Under the pieces are notes generated by a model. It had not been told where the DNA came from and searched no databases. It saw only the letters and a list, made by a program, of their open reading frames with translations. A stretch of DNA of 27,512 nt from JAKVAV01 sp964651785 (lineage in GTDB: Bacteria; Bacteroidota; Bacteroidia; Flavobacteriales_D; Cryomorphaceae). This document shows, one piece after another, positions 9,452 through 18,047 of the stretch; position 1 is the first letter of the stretch, and each line of letters opens with the position of its first letter. Made by a program: the position numbers and the translations under genes. The stretch spans positions 1 to 27,512 of the forward strand of contig CAZYWJ010000051.1 in NCBI GenBank assembly GCA_964651785.1, given 5' to 3'.

Positions 9452-10934
9452 TCCAATCTCTCAATTTCTTGCCGTGTGATGCACTTATCTGATCGGGAAC
9501 GAGATGCCATCTCCACGTGTATTCGGCGTGCTCACCAGGATTGTTCAGGCGACTCGTTTCATCCAAGCCCAATAAATCCTGAACGGGCAAAATGGCTACC
9601 CTTGCCACGGAGGACATGATTAACCGGCACAACTCGTCAGCCACGTTTTTGGTGCTGATTCGCTTTCCGCAATAATCAGAAATCTGTTTGCGGATTTTCC
9701 TGTTTTGAACCTTGTACCAGCCCAAAATCGTATCGTTATCGTGTGTACCCGTATAGGCGAAAAAATTCTCAGAATAGTTATGCGGTGCGTGTTCGGATTT
9801 TGCCAATTTATCACCGAAGGCGAATTGCAGCACCTTCATTCCCGGAAGGCTCAATTCATCGCGAAGATCCAGAACGGCCCGTGAAAGATCGCCCAAATCT
9901 TCGGCAAGCAAAGCACTCAAATCAACGGAACCATCGAAAAAATCCATACCGGGGCCATCCTTCCACTTTCCTTGTTTGGCGGTTTCAGCCCCACCCGGCA
10001 CTTCCCAATAATCGGCAAAGGCGCGAAAATGATCCAGACGCAAGACATCAAATAAGGCCAGGTTGTGATTAAGACGATCCTTCCACCAGCGGTACTCGTT
10101 TTTCTTCATCGCCGGCCAATCATAAACGGGCATCATCCATAGCTGACCGTTTTCATTAAAGTAATCGGGCGGCACACCCGCAATGCCTTGCATCGTACCG
10201 AGTTTATCGACTTTAAACAAGTGGCGATTCTGCCATACATCGACCGAATTCAGACTGACGTAAAACGGCAGGTCGCCTACGAGCTCAACTCCTTTTTCGC
10301 GGCAATAATCCCGCAACTGATTCCATTGGCGGAAGAAAATAAACTGAAACCACTTAATTCGATTCAATTCCGATTCGTGCTCTTTCTCAAAATCCCGCAA
10401 TGCCTTTTTATCGGCTTTCGCCAAAAGCTCGGGCCACTCCGTCCAAGGCTTTTTCTCCAGCTTATCGCGAATGGCTATAAACAAAGCAAAAGCATCCAAC
10501 CACGCCGAATGCTTTTGGCAAAATTCATCGAAAAGAGAATGATGGAGGCTTGACTTTTTCTGTGTGGAAAATTGGCGCCAAGCCAAATCCAAGATTTCGA
10601 ATTTATCCCGTTCCGCCTTTTCGAAATCAACTACGGTATCGGGGGCTGATCGAAATTTCTTCAGATCAGACTGAGCTACCAAGCCGTCTTTCAGGAGCAG
10701 TTCGGGGCTGATCAACAATGGATTTCCCGCAATGGAAGAACTACTGCTATACGGCGAATAGCCGGTGGATCCGTCAACGGGATTAAGCGGCAATATCTGC
10801 CAATAGGATGCTTTGGCTTCAGCCAAAAAATCGACGAAGCGATAAGCCTCCGGGCCTAAATCGCCGATGCCATATATAGAAGGCAGTGATGTGATATGAA
10901 GTAAAAGTCCTGCTCTCCGATCGTTTGTTTTCAT
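9426..10934 (-). CDS. malQ: 4-alpha-glucanotransferase (amylomaltase, GH77)
   Basis: Transfers alpha-1,4-glucan segments between maltodextrins and releases glucose in the cytoplasm. This recycles the short chains left by debranching and trehalose synthesis. The 502-residue protein has normal amylomaltase length. It shows the GH77 N-terminal signature RRAGLLLHITSLPSIYGIGD, substrate-loop motifs STGYSPYSSSSSIAGNPLL (56-74) and VGDLPFYVSLNSVDVW (219-234). GH77 catalytic residues are nucleophile D301 (FDVLRLDHFRAFADYW), acid/base E345 (LLAEDLGD) and D399 (YTGTHDNDTILGW). The gene converges on treY with a 26-bp tail overlap. It lies 73 bases downstream of the aldo/keto reductase on the same strand, so the two may be co-transcribed. 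Confidence 0.96.
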   Translation of the reverse strand: MKTNDRRAGLLLHITSLPSIYGIGDLGPEAYRFVDFLAEAKASYWQILPLNPVDGSTGYSPYSSSSSIAGNPLLISPELLLKDGLVAQSDLKKFRSAPDTVVDFEKAERDKFEILDLAWRQFSTQKKSSLHHSLFDEFCQKHSAWLDAFALFIAIRDKLEKKPWTEWPELLAKADKKALRDFEKEHESELNRIKWFQFIFFRQWNQLRDYCREKGVELVGDLPFYVSLNSVDVWQNRHLFKVDKLGTMQGIAGVPPDYFNENGQLWMMPVYDWPAMKKNEYRWWKDRLNHNLALFDVLRLDHFRAFADYWEVPGGAETAKQGKWKDGPGMDFFDGSVDLSALLAEDLGDLSRAVLDLRDELSLPGMKVLQFAFGDKLAKSEHAPHNYSENFFAYTGTHDNDTILGWYKVQNRKIRKQISDYCGKRISTKNVADELCRLIMSSVARVAILPVQDLLGLDETSRLNNPGEHAEYTWRWHLVPDQISASHGKKLRDWITLYGRGR

Positions 10935-11007
10935 TCTCTGAATGTAGTCAGATTCATTTCGATAAGAATTCGGAGCGGAATTTCTTTCTGATCACTCGGG
11001 TGTTCAA

Positions 11008-11997
11008 TCATGAATTATTCGCATCCTTTCCCCAAAGATATTCCAAGGTATACGGACTGCCGTCCTTAGCAAAGTTTTCACCATCAACGAATCGGTATCC
11101 ATGATCCAGTTCTGCGATTTTTTCCATGTCCTCGGCAGTCAATTCGATCTCCAAGGCTTGTAGATTTTTCTCGATATGATCGGGGTCGGTAGATTTTGGG
11201 ATTACGGCCGTACCGCGGTTCAGCCCCCAGGCAATAAGCACCTGAAATGGCGAACAGTCTTTTTCCTCGGCGATCTCTTTGATTACATCGTTTTCGTAAA
11301 GGACGGGCTCATCATCTTTCTTCATTCCCTCAGGACGATCTCCCGAGCCGAGCGGCGAATAGCCGGTCATATTAATTTCATGGTCGAGGCAAAAGCGGTG
11401 TAAATCTCTTTGTTGCAGATACGGGTGTAGTTCTACCTGATTCATTTCAGGCACGGGCCCTGCGTTCATCACTGTTTTCAGATGTGACTCGTTAAAATTT
11501 GATACACCGATATGGCGCGTCAATCCTTTCTCTTGGCATTTTGCCATGGCTTTCCAAGTGTCGGTGAGGGGCGCCTCATCGGGCGAGAGAAAATCATCAC
11601 CGCTTTCAGGCATGGTGACTCCGGGCTTGAAGGCAACGGGCCAATGGATGAGAAAGAGGTCCAAATAATCGAGCCCTAGCTGATCCAAGATGCGTTTTAA
11701 GGCTTTTTCGACATCCTCTGCTTTGTGGTCCGAATTCCATAGTTTGGAGGTAATCCAGAGATCATCACGTTGACAAATTCCTTCATCCAGAGCCTTTCGG
11801 ATTCCTTCACCTACTTCTTTTTGATTTTGGTACATTTCAGCGCAGTCGATGTGGCGAAAGCCTTCTTTGATGGCCGTGTAAACTGCCTTTTTGGCTTCGC
11901 CTTCTCCTGCTTTCCATGTTCCGAGTCCGAGTGCCGGCATTTTGTCGCCACCCTTAAATTGCAATTCTTGCGTTCTGGCTTTTGATGTGGTTTCCAT
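11008..11997 (-). CDS. Aldo/keto reductase
   Basis: NADPH-dependent reductase of the AKR superfamily; the physiological carbonyl substrate cannot be read from sequence. The protein has 329 residues, a standard AKR barrel length. The N-terminal motif MPALGLGTWKAGEGEAKKAV is typical. The catalytic tetrad is complete: D51 and Y56 (GFRHIDCAEMYQNQ), K85 (WITSKLWNSDH) and H118 (LDLFLIHWPVAFKPG). The later motifs GVSNFNESHL, QVELHPYLQQ and the cofactor-site VIPKSTDP are present. The chosen start gives a short 19-residue leader before the core; M20 is an alternative. It lies upstream of malQ in the same direction. A sugar or aldose substrate would suit the neighbourhood, but that is inference. Confidence 0.92.
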   Translation of the reverse strand: METTSKARTQELQFKGGDKMPALGLGTWKAGEGEAKKAVYTAIKEGFRHIDCAEMYQNQKEVGEGIRKALDEGICQRDDLWITSKLWNSDHKAEDVEKALKRILDQLGLDYLDLFLIHWPVAFKPGVTMPESGDDFLSPDEAPLTDTWKAMAKCQEKGLTRHIGVSNFNESHLKTVMNAGPVPEMNQVELHPYLQQRDLHRFCLDHEINMTGYSPLGSGDRPEGMKKDDEPVLYENDVIKEIAEEKDCSPFQVLIAWGLNRGTAVIPKSTDPDHIEKNLQALEIELTAEDMEKIAELDHGYRFVDGENFAKDGSPYTLEYLWGKDANNS

Positions 11998-12121
11998 ATT
12001 ATTCTGAGTATTTTATAAGTGTCTTTAAATCCATTCTAATAGAGGCATAAACTATTCCAAGAAAAAGGGTCAGGCAACTTACATAGATTCGGAATTGATG
12101 AAAAACCAATCATTTATCACT

Positions 12122-12129
12122 TAAATTTG
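12122..12129 (+). promoter_or_regulatory. Possible Bacteroidota -7 promoter element
   Basis: TAAATTTG fits the Bacteroidota -7 consensus TAnnTTTG and lies just upstream of the ATG at 12142. The nearest TTG-containing -33 candidate (12095-12097) is about 24 bases away, longer than usual, and the implied leader would be only a few bases. Treat this as a weak suggestion. Confidence 0.25.
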
Positions 12130-12141
12130 CCTTTCTCCATC

Positions 12142-12756
12142 ATGAGCAGCTTTATTCGTCGCATACTTTTATCCACGGCCCTTGTCTTCCTTGCCCTTTC
12201 GGGAAATGCGCAAGACGGCATAATACAATTGCGTTTTACGGCAACGGAAGCGAGCGGAAGAGTCTTTTTGGACTGGACAATGGATTTGGGTCAAACCTGC
12301 GATGGTATTGACATCCTTCGCTCTACCGATGGGTTGAACTTTATGGAGGTGGGGAATATCCCGGGCATTTGTGGCAGTCCTTTCGACACTGTACGCTATT
12401 CGTTCACGGACGAGTCTCCCATACCCAATCAAGTAAATTATTACCGCCTCTTCTTGGGTACGCTGGGACCCACACAAACCGTTTCGGTGGAAATAATCGA
12501 CCTGGAAGGTGCAGGATATCAAGTGCGACCAAATCCCGTCTCAGATGAAGGGCTGGTATATTTCAATAACCCGCGCAGCGCGCTGTTTCGTTTAATCCTT
12601 TTTTCGAGTCAAGGCGCATTGATTAAAAGCTACACGACTCGCGATGAATTCTTCCAACTCAATCTCGCAGATGTGCCCGCCGGTCATTACTTCTTCCGTA
12701 TCGAAACGGATGAGGCCGAGCCCCGATCCATTGGCAAGATATTAGTAGTGCGCTAG
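12142..12756 (+). CDS. Small secreted protein with T9SS type A C-terminal sorting domain
   Basis: A 204-residue exported protein. The ATG at 12142 gives a clean signal peptide (MSSFIRRILLSTALVFLALS, predicted cleavage near GNAQ/DG, about residue 24); a TTG 15 bases upstream is a less likely start. Residues about 25-120 form a beta-rich fibronectin-III-like module (VFLDWTMDL, GIDILRSTDGLNF, NYYRLFLG) often seen in T9SS cargo. From about 128 the type IX sorting domain begins with YQVRPNPVSDEGLVYF and ends with PAGHYFFRIET and GKILVVR. This predicts export to the cell surface or medium by the type IX secretion system and places the organism in Bacteroidota. No catalytic motif is visible, so the role is unknown. 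Unusually small for T9SS cargo. Confidence 0.85.
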   Translation: MSSFIRRILLSTALVFLALSGNAQDGIIQLRFTATEASGRVFLDWTMDLGQTCDGIDILRSTDGLNFMEVGNIPGICGSPFDTVRYSFTDESPIPNQVNYYRLFLGTLGPTQTVSVEIIDLEGAGYQVRPNPVSDEGLVYFNNPRSALFRLILFSSQGALIKSYTTRDEFFQLNLADVPAGHYFFRIETDEAEPRSIGKILVVR

Positions 12757-12773
12757 CCTGCTCGACACCGTGT

Positions 12774-12800
12774 TTTCACTAACGCCTCGTTTGAGTGAAA
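12774..12800 (+). other. Hairpin between the T9SS-cargo gene and ppk1
   Basis: TTTCACTAACG (12774-12784) can pair with CGTT plus AGTGAAA (12788-12800), with a 2-base TG bulge and a 3-base CCT loop: an 11-bp stem in the 66-base spacer. No T-run follows, so it is not a standard intrinsic terminator. It could be an RNA processing or attenuation structure, or chance. Confidence 0.35.
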
Positions 12801-12822
12801 GCTTCCTACAACGTTTCATAAA

Positions 12823-14856
12823 ATGGACTATCCTTCGGTATTAATTGATCGCGACATCTCATGGTTATCGTTTAACGAACGAGTGCTGTTGGAGGCCGAA
12901 AGGCCTTACACCCCCCTTATTGAGAAGCTCCGATTTTTGGCTATTTACTCGAGCAACCTGGACGAGTTTTACCGCGTGAGGGTAGCTGCTTTTCAGCGCG
13001 CAGCCGAAAATGCCGACGAGGAGTCCGAACAGTATGAAGAATTAAGAGATCTGCTGCAAAAGATTCACGACATCGTTGACGAGCAGCAAGTTAAATTCGG
13101 GGACATTTACAGACGGGTCGTGCTGCCCCAAATGGCGAAGCAAAAAGTGCGCATTTGGCAGGGAGAAAGCTTAGACATTCATCAGGAAAAATGCTTGACC
13201 CGGTATTTTCAAACTCATGCAAGAGGATTCATTCACTTTCAGGAAGGCACCGTATTTCTCGAGAATCGAAAACTGTATCTGGCCGTTTCATTGGCAAAGA
13301 ATCAGGGCACGCAAAGGATTGTATTCGTTAATATACCTGAAGAACTGAGTCGATTCGTCTCTTACCCGGCTACCGAAGGCAAAGCGTATATGTTTTTAGA
13401 TGACCTTATTCGCATGCATCTTCCCCTCCTGTTTCCTGAGGAAATCGTGCGTTCTGCCTATTCGGTAAAAATGAACCGCGACGCTGAATTATACTTGGAG
13501 GAAGAATACCGCGGCGACCTTAAGGAGCAGATCTTAAACAGTTTGTCAAAAAGATCTGACGGCGCACCTTCGAGGCTCTTGGTTGACGAAAAGATGCCCG
13601 AAGACCTCCGCAAAAAGGTAGAAGAATCAATCGGCTTGGACAGCGAAATGTTCATCGACGGAGGACGGTATCACAATTTCTCCGATTTCTTTGATTTCGA
13701 AAATCCCGTGGGTACGGAGTGGGAATATCCGGTGAGGAGAGAAGTTAGGGTAGCAGCTATAGAAAATGCCGACTCCATACTCGATCTGATCGAAGAGAGA
13801 GATCAACTTCTTCATTTCCCTTATCAATCGTATGATTATGTGCTTCGATTATTTAACGAAGCTGCGACCGATGGCAGCGTCACGGAAATTCGAGCCACCA
13901 TGTACCGCATGTCTTCCTCATCGGCTATAGCCAAAGCTTTGATTAATGCGGCGCGCAATGGAAAGAAGGTCGTGGTTTTCGTAGAGTTGAAAGCACGATT
14001 TGACGAGGTAAACAACATTCGCTGGTCGGAGAAAATGCAAGAGGCCGGTGTTAAAATCATTTACAGCATTCCCGACATAAAGGTTCACGCGAAAGTGGCT
14101 CTGTTTACCCGAGAAAAAGATGGTCGAAAAAGCAGGATTGCCTTTTACGGAACGGGAAACTTCAACGAAAAAACGGCTGCCATTTACGCAGATCATGCCC
14201 TGCTGACTTCCAATGCAAACATAAACGAAGAACTGGATCGGTTATTAAAGTATTTGGACACCGGTGATATCAAACCCGATCCGAAACATCTGCTGATTGC
14301 GGGATTCAATATCAATGAGCGCTTTTTTCATTTCATCGACCGCGAAATCGATTTTGCGAAGAGCGGTCAAGAAGCTGAGATTTTCGTGAAGATCAATAAT
14401 CTGGAGGATGAGTCGATTATTCGAAAGCTATACGAAGCGGCAGAGGCGGGAGTGAGAATCAAATTAATCGTGCGCGGCATTTGCTGCCTCAACCCTGAGG
14501 TGAATAAAAATATTGAAGTGCGTCGTGTGGTAGGTCGTTATTTAGAACACGGACGTGTCTTTTGCTTCAATAATGGTGGAGAAAAAGAAATCTATTCAGG
14601 CTCGGCTGATTGGATGAGTCGAAATCTGCATCGCAGAATTGAAGTGGTATTTCCCCTCGTTGACGAGAAACTTTTCAAGGAGATGGAAGATTACCTCGAC
14701 ATCCAGTGGTCAGCGCATCGAGGCACGGTGGTGCTGGATGGGGAATTGAACAACCTTTTTGCTTTTGATGAAGAATCCGATGTTTCGGCTCAGGAGGACT
14801 TCTACCAAATGCTGAAGTCTCGAGAAGAAGTGAAGACGGAACTCAAGAAAGTCTAA
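12823..14856 (+). CDS. ppk1: Polyphosphate kinase 1
   Basis: Reversibly polymerises the gamma-phosphate of ATP into inorganic polyphosphate, usually membrane-associated in the cytoplasm. The 677-residue length matches the PPK1 family. The N-terminal domain opens with DRDISWLSFNERVLLEA and LRFLAIYSSNLDEFYRVRV. The two PLD-like catalytic domains carry both key histidines: H422 (IPDIKVHAKVALFTR, the autophosphorylated histidine) and H576 (RYLEHGRVFCF). Also visible are YGTGNFNEKTA, EIRATMYRMSSSSAIAKALI and SADWMSRNLHRRIEVVFPL. The stop overlaps by 4 bp the stop of the PAP2 phosphatase on the opposite strand (CTAA, 14853-14856). The region downstream is rich in phosphoesterases, which suggests a local phosphorus-metabolism theme. 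Confidence 0.97.
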   Translation: MDYPSVLIDRDISWLSFNERVLLEAERPYTPLIEKLRFLAIYSSNLDEFYRVRVAAFQRAAENADEESEQYEELRDLLQKIHDIVDEQQVKFGDIYRRVVLPQMAKQKVRIWQGESLDIHQEKCLTRYFQTHARGFIHFQEGTVFLENRKLYLAVSLAKNQGTQRIVFVNIPEELSRFVSYPATEGKAYMFLDDLIRMHLPLLFPEEIVRSAYSVKMNRDAELYLEEEYRGDLKEQILNSLSKRSDGAPSRLLVDEKMPEDLRKKVEESIGLDSEMFIDGGRYHNFSDFFDFENPVGTEWEYPVRREVRVAAIENADSILDLIEERDQLLHFPYQSYDYVLRLFNEAATDGSVTEIRATMYRMSSSSAIAKALINAARNGKKVVVFVELKARFDEVNNIRWSEKMQEAGVKIIYSIPDIKVHAKVALFTREKDGRKSRIAFYGTGNFNEKTAAIYADHALLTSNANINEELDRLLKYLDTGDIKPDPKHLLIAGFNINERFFHFIDREIDFAKSGQEAEIFVKINNLEDESIIRKLYEAAEAGVRIKLIVRGICCLNPEVNKNIEVRRVVGRYLEHGRVFCFNNGGEKEIYSGSADWMSRNLHRRIEVVFPLVDEKLFKEMEDYLDIQWSAHRGTVVLDGELNNLFAFDEESDVSAQEDFYQMLKSREEVKTELKKV

Positions 14857-15626
14857 AATGAAAACCCTGCGAAAAGACCCACCGTTTGATTTCCGTAAGT
14901 GGGTACCAGGGTGAGACCTTGAAGTTTTTTGGTGCGTTTATATCCGTGAGTCAGATAGGCTATATTGGTAACCAAAATCCCGATACCCGCCCCATAGAGC
15001 ACATCGCTAAGGTAATGTTTGTCATTCATGATACGCAGCGCTCCCACCGAAGAAGCTACCGTGTAGCCGGCAATGGAGTACCAAGGACTTAAATGACCAT
15101 ACTCACGGTGCAAAAATGTGGCTGAAACGAAGGCTTGCGCCGTATGACCGGAAGGAAATGAATCATTGTTTTCACCATTCGGACGGGTTCTGTCTATACC
15201 AATCTTCAACACGGTGACCAAGGCAAAACCCATTGCTTCTGCTTTGAGCAAAATATTGGTTCGATCCCAGAAGCCGTGGCGTGCTTCAACTCCTACCAAG
15301 TCCAAACCGTAAACGGCCGCGATCGGAGCAAACAAGAGATAATCATCAGCCCTTACACGAAAATCCGGAAATTCCGTATCGCGAAACAAGTTCCACTCAT
15401 CGTCATTCCAAACATTGTTTGCCGTAAAGGCAATAGCCCCTCCGGCAAAGAGAGCGGTGGGAGCAATCAGAGACTTTTTAAAGATCCTTTTTCGCTCCTC
15501 ATAAGTGGGAATCTCGTAAGGATACTCGGTCGCCGCCGAATCAATGGCTATTTGCGCCGAAGCGCCTTGAAGAATAAACAGTGAATAAAGAACGGAAAGA
15601 TATGCTTGAATCGAACTCTTGATAAT
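14853..15626 (-). CDS. PAP2-family phosphatase, exported, with unusual start
   Basis: Type 2 phosphatidic acid phosphatase-like enzyme that hydrolyses phosphomonoesters of lipids or pyrophosphates. All three motifs are present. With the start at 15626 they are K141-x6-R148-P149 (KIGIDRTRP), P158-SGH (SFPSGHT) and R198-x5-H204-x3-D208 (LRIMNDKHYLSD). The usual serine before R198 is leucine. The frame is open from 15635. Its first residues would encode a good signal peptide (IKSSIQAYLSVLYSLFILQG then ASAQ), yet no ATG, GTG or TTG precedes it. The best reading is an ATT or ATC start near 15626 (257 residues). The first ordinary start, a TTG at 15389, would remove the signal peptide and leave 178 residues. 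A sequence error at the start is also possible. It converges on ppk1. Confidence 0.8.
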   Translation of the reverse strand: MIKSSIQAYLSVLYSLFILQGASAQIAIDSAATEYPYEIPTYEERKRIFKKSLIAPTALFAGGAIAFTANNVWNDDEWNLFRDTEFPDFRVRADDYLLFAPIAAVYGLDLVGVEARHGFWDRTNILLKAEAMGFALVTVLKIGIDRTRPNGENNDSFPSGHTAQAFVSATFLHREYGHLSPWYSIAGYTVASSVGALRIMNDKHYLSDVLYGAGIGILVTNIAYLTHGYKRTKKLQGLTLVPTYGNQTVGLFAGFSF

Positions 15627-15703
15627 GACGATGTTTTAGTGATCTGTTAAATAAGGTGGCTGCTTAAGGGCAAACCCTTTGCCGAATGGTATGAAATTCC
15701 CGA

Positions 15704-15916
15704 TTAACCTGAACAGTTCTTGTTCAGCGAATGTGGAATGTGACATTTTTCGATTCCGACTGCCAAGCCTAAACCGAACATGTCGAGGTGAGAATGTTTC
15801 CCGGTAAACTTCAACTCTACCTGAAGGTGGATTCGATCAACCAGTGCCTGAAATTTGTAGAAAAAATTCACCTCAGTGTGTAGATCAAAATCCTCAACTT
15901 TCAACCATCTCAACAT
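15704..15916 (-). CDS. Doubtful small hypothetical protein
   Basis: A 70-residue frame starting at ATG 15916 (MLRWLKVEDFDLHTEV); a TTG start at 15964 would add 16 residues. The composition is protein-like, with alternating hydrophobic and polar residues (LQVELKFTGKHSHLDMFGLG) that could form beta-strands. I recognise no family. It lies alone in the spacer, with no supporting promoter and no signal peptide. It may be a remnant or a chance frame. Confidence 0.22.
   Translation of the reverse strand: MLRWLKVEDFDLHTEVNFFYKFQALVDRIHLQVELKFTGKHSHLDMFGLGLAVGIEKCHIPHSLNKNCSG
15709..15727. other. Short perfect hairpin
   Basis: CTGAACA, loop GTTCT, TGTTCAG: a perfect 7-bp inverted repeat in the PAP2/metallophosphoesterase spacer. 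It lacks a T-run on either side, so it is not a classical terminator. It could be an operator or an RNA structure, or chance. Confidence 0.3.
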
Positions 15917-15970
15917 TCGCCGGTATGAATTCGTTGAATCTTTTGTATGTGCGAATCGAAGCAAAATTTT

Positions 15971-17161
15971 ATGTCTGACTTTAAAACTAAAATAGTACTC
16001 ATCGGAAGTTTTCTTTTCATATTGTCGGGATGTGATACCACCGACAATTTATACCCTGACGGGTACACCGCTACGGATCTTCCCGCTGATTCGGTCTCGC
16101 ACACCATGTATTTGATCGGCGATGCGGGCATTTCCGACCATTCACCCACAGAGCCTTCGCTGAAGCTTTTGGAAAAAATGCTGGAGGAAGCAGACCCGGA
16201 AAGATCATCCGTCATTTTTCTCGGTGATAACGTATACCCGAGCGGGCTTCACGATGAGGGCCATCCCATGCGAGAGCAGGATATCAACCGCTTGCACGCT
16301 CAACTAAATATTCTACTTGATTATGAAGGGCGTGTAGCTTTCATTCCGGGTAATCACGACTGGTACGAAGGGAAAACCATGGGTGATGCCTACATAGACC
16401 GACAGGCTAAATATGTCGAAGAATATCTTGGTAATGATGAGGCCTTTATACCGAAAGGAGGCTGCCCGGGACCCGTTGAAATTTCACTTAGTGATAATCT
16501 GACTTGGATCATTTTAGACACCCAATGGTGGTTTCAGCTTTATCGAAAAGAAAATTCCATTCCCGAGGATTGTGAAGTAACGAAGGAGGATGAATTTATC
16601 GAGGCGGTTCGGGCTTCGGTGGAACGAAACAGCGATAAACAAATCATTGTTTCTGCTCACCATCCGCTTTACAGCAATGGTACCCACGGGGGATATTTTC
16701 CGTTCAGAGACCATATTTTTCCCCTCACCCACTTGCAGGAATACCTTTACATACCTCTGCCCGTACTTGGCAGCGCCTACCCCGTTTACCGCAGTCAGTT
16801 CGGCAATGTTCAGGACTTGGCTCACGATCGCTATCAGGAGTTGATTGAAAATCTTACGGGTATCTTTCGATCGCAACCGGGGCTGATTTATACGGCAGGT
16901 CATGAGCACAATCTCCAATACCAAAAGCACGATGGTGTGCATTACATTGTTTCAGGGTCAGGATCGAAACGCGGCTACTTGTGGGACAACGATGCGCTGA
17001 TCTATGGACGAGCCGCTCGGGGATTCGCCAAGTTGATTCAATTTTCTTCCGGAGAAGTTTGGCTCGAATTTTACACCCCTTTGGCAGAAGATCCCATGCA
17101 AGCCACCTATCGCGTGCAGCTAACGGATGGTTATGACGCCATTTCTGCACCGGCTGCATAA
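15971..17161 (+). CDS. Lipoprotein calcineurin-like metallophosphoesterase
   Basis: Predicted periplasmic or surface-anchored phosphoesterase of 396 residues. The ATG at 15971 gives a lipoprotein signal, KIVLIGSFLFILSG followed by C21 (lipobox LSGC). The dinuclear-metal motifs of calcineurin-like phosphoesterases are complete: GDAG (50-53), GDN (85-87), GNHD (127-130), HH (230-231 in SAHHPLYSNG) and GHEH (310-313). Other blocks, such as CPGP, DTQWW and HNLQYQKH, are shared closely with the N-terminal third of the 18040-21783 protein, so this is a stand-alone paralogue of that domain. It is the first of three same-strand genes; the next starts 34 bases downstream. Substrate is unknown. Purple acid phosphatase-like activity on phosphomonoesters is plausible from fold and motif set. 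Confidence 0.9.
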   Translation: MSDFKTKIVLIGSFLFILSGCDTTDNLYPDGYTATDLPADSVSHTMYLIGDAGISDHSPTEPSLKLLEKMLEEADPERSSVIFLGDNVYPSGLHDEGHPMREQDINRLHAQLNILLDYEGRVAFIPGNHDWYEGKTMGDAYIDRQAKYVEEYLGNDEAFIPKGGCPGPVEISLSDNLTWIILDTQWWFQLYRKENSIPEDCEVTKEDEFIEAVRASVERNSDKQIIVSAHHPLYSNGTHGGYFPFRDHIFPLTHLQEYLYIPLPVLGSAYPVYRSQFGNVQDLAHDRYQELIENLTGIFRSQPGLIYTAGHEHNLQYQKHDGVHYIVSGSGSKRGYLWDNDALIYGRAARGFAKLIQFSSGEVWLEFYTPLAEDPMQATYRVQLTDGYDAISAPAA

Positions 17162-17195
17162 CTGCGATTTCCGTACACCTAAACTTTTGAGCTGA

Positions 17196-18047
17196 ATGCC
17201 CAAACACTTTTACATTATAGCTTTTCTCTTTATTCACCTATTCATTAAATGTCAATCGCCCGAAGACGTCGAAACGGTACTGCCATATGAATTTCATCAA
17301 CCCGACGCGGTACTCAAGTTGCACAATGATCTGCGTGAGATATCGGGCCTGGCCTATTGGAATACGGATACATTGGTAGCCAATCAGGATGAAGACGGTG
17401 AATTATTTTTTCTTTCGGCAAGGACGGGCGAGCTTTTGCTAAAAACGGAATTTGGCGACGACGGAGATTACGAAGGAATCGCGGTGCGGGATCAAACCGT
17501 ATTCGTCTTGCGCAGCGATGGTGACGTATATCGGGTGGAAAACCCCACGAGTGAGGATCCCGATTCGGATAAAAATGAAACCCACCTCTCAGACGACCAC
17601 GATACCGAAGGACTTTTTTACGAGAAGGATAAAGATCTGCTACTCATCGCCTGCAAGGCCGAGACGGATGAGTTTTATGGCTACAGGACCATTTTCAGCC
17701 TGAAGCCGGGCGAAAAGGACATCGACCGAAAACCTTTCCTACTCATCGATGAGGAAGATCTTCTGGAAAAACTACATGTAAAATACGGTAATCGCTTGGG
17801 GTCGCGCTTTAAGCCATCAGGCTTGGCACGCCATCCCGAGACGGGCGATCTATACATTCTCTCGGCAGCCAATTCCATTCTGGCCGTTTACGACGAGAAG
17901 CAAAATCTGAAGGAGACCGTTCGCCTTCCCTATGCCCATACCAATCAGATGGAGGGCATATGTTTTGCCCCTGACGGCACGCTTTTTATTTCATCAGAAG
18001 GAGGAACGGGAAAGATCGCCGTTTTCAAAAAACAAATGAATGAGTAG
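17196..18047 (+). CDS. YjiK/SdiA-regulated-type beta-propeller, exported
   Basis: A 283-residue protein with an N-terminal hydrophobic signal (HFYIIAFLFIHLFI, residues about 4-17) followed by CQSPED. The cysteine could be lipidated, but the residue before it is lysine, a poor lipobox. The rest is a set of propeller-like repeats: REISGLAYWNTDTLVANQDE, GDYEGIAVRDQTVFVLRSDG, DTEGLFYEKDKDLLLIACK, KPSGLARHPETGDLYILSAA and MEGICFAPDGTLFISSEGG. This spacing of SGL and EG motifs is typical of the SdiA-regulated (YjiK) family, which is of unknown or phytase-like function. It overlaps the next gene by 8 bp and sits between two related phosphoesterase genes, suggesting a shared phosphate-scavenging or envelope role. 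Family call fairly good, function uncertain. Confidence 0.78.
   Translation: MPKHFYIIAFLFIHLFIKCQSPEDVETVLPYEFHQPDAVLKLHNDLREISGLAYWNTDTLVANQDEDGELFFLSARTGELLLKTEFGDDGDYEGIAVRDQTVFVLRSDGDVYRVENPTSEDPDSDKNETHLSDDHDTEGLFYEKDKDLLLIACKAETDEFYGYRTIFSLKPGEKDIDRKPFLLIDEEDLLEKLHVKYGNRLGSRFKPSGLARHPETGDLYILSAANSILAVYDEKQNLKETVRLPYAHTNQMEGICFAPDGTLFISSEGGTGKIAVFKKQMNE

Larger units (their letters stand above)
15627..15970. other. Intergenic region between PAP2 gene and metallophosphoesterase lipoprotein
   Basis: This 344-base stretch separates two divergent genes and should hold promoters for both. I see no clear TAnnTTTG promoter. It contains a doubtful 70-codon reading frame on the minus strand (15704-15916) and a small perfect hairpin at 15709-15727, listed separately. 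Confidence 0.5.

Noticed and set aside
12127..12141. TTG start for the T9SS-cargo gene
   Set aside because: The ATG at 12142 gives a better signal peptide with positive residues next to the hydrophobic core, and the TTG overlaps a possible promoter element.
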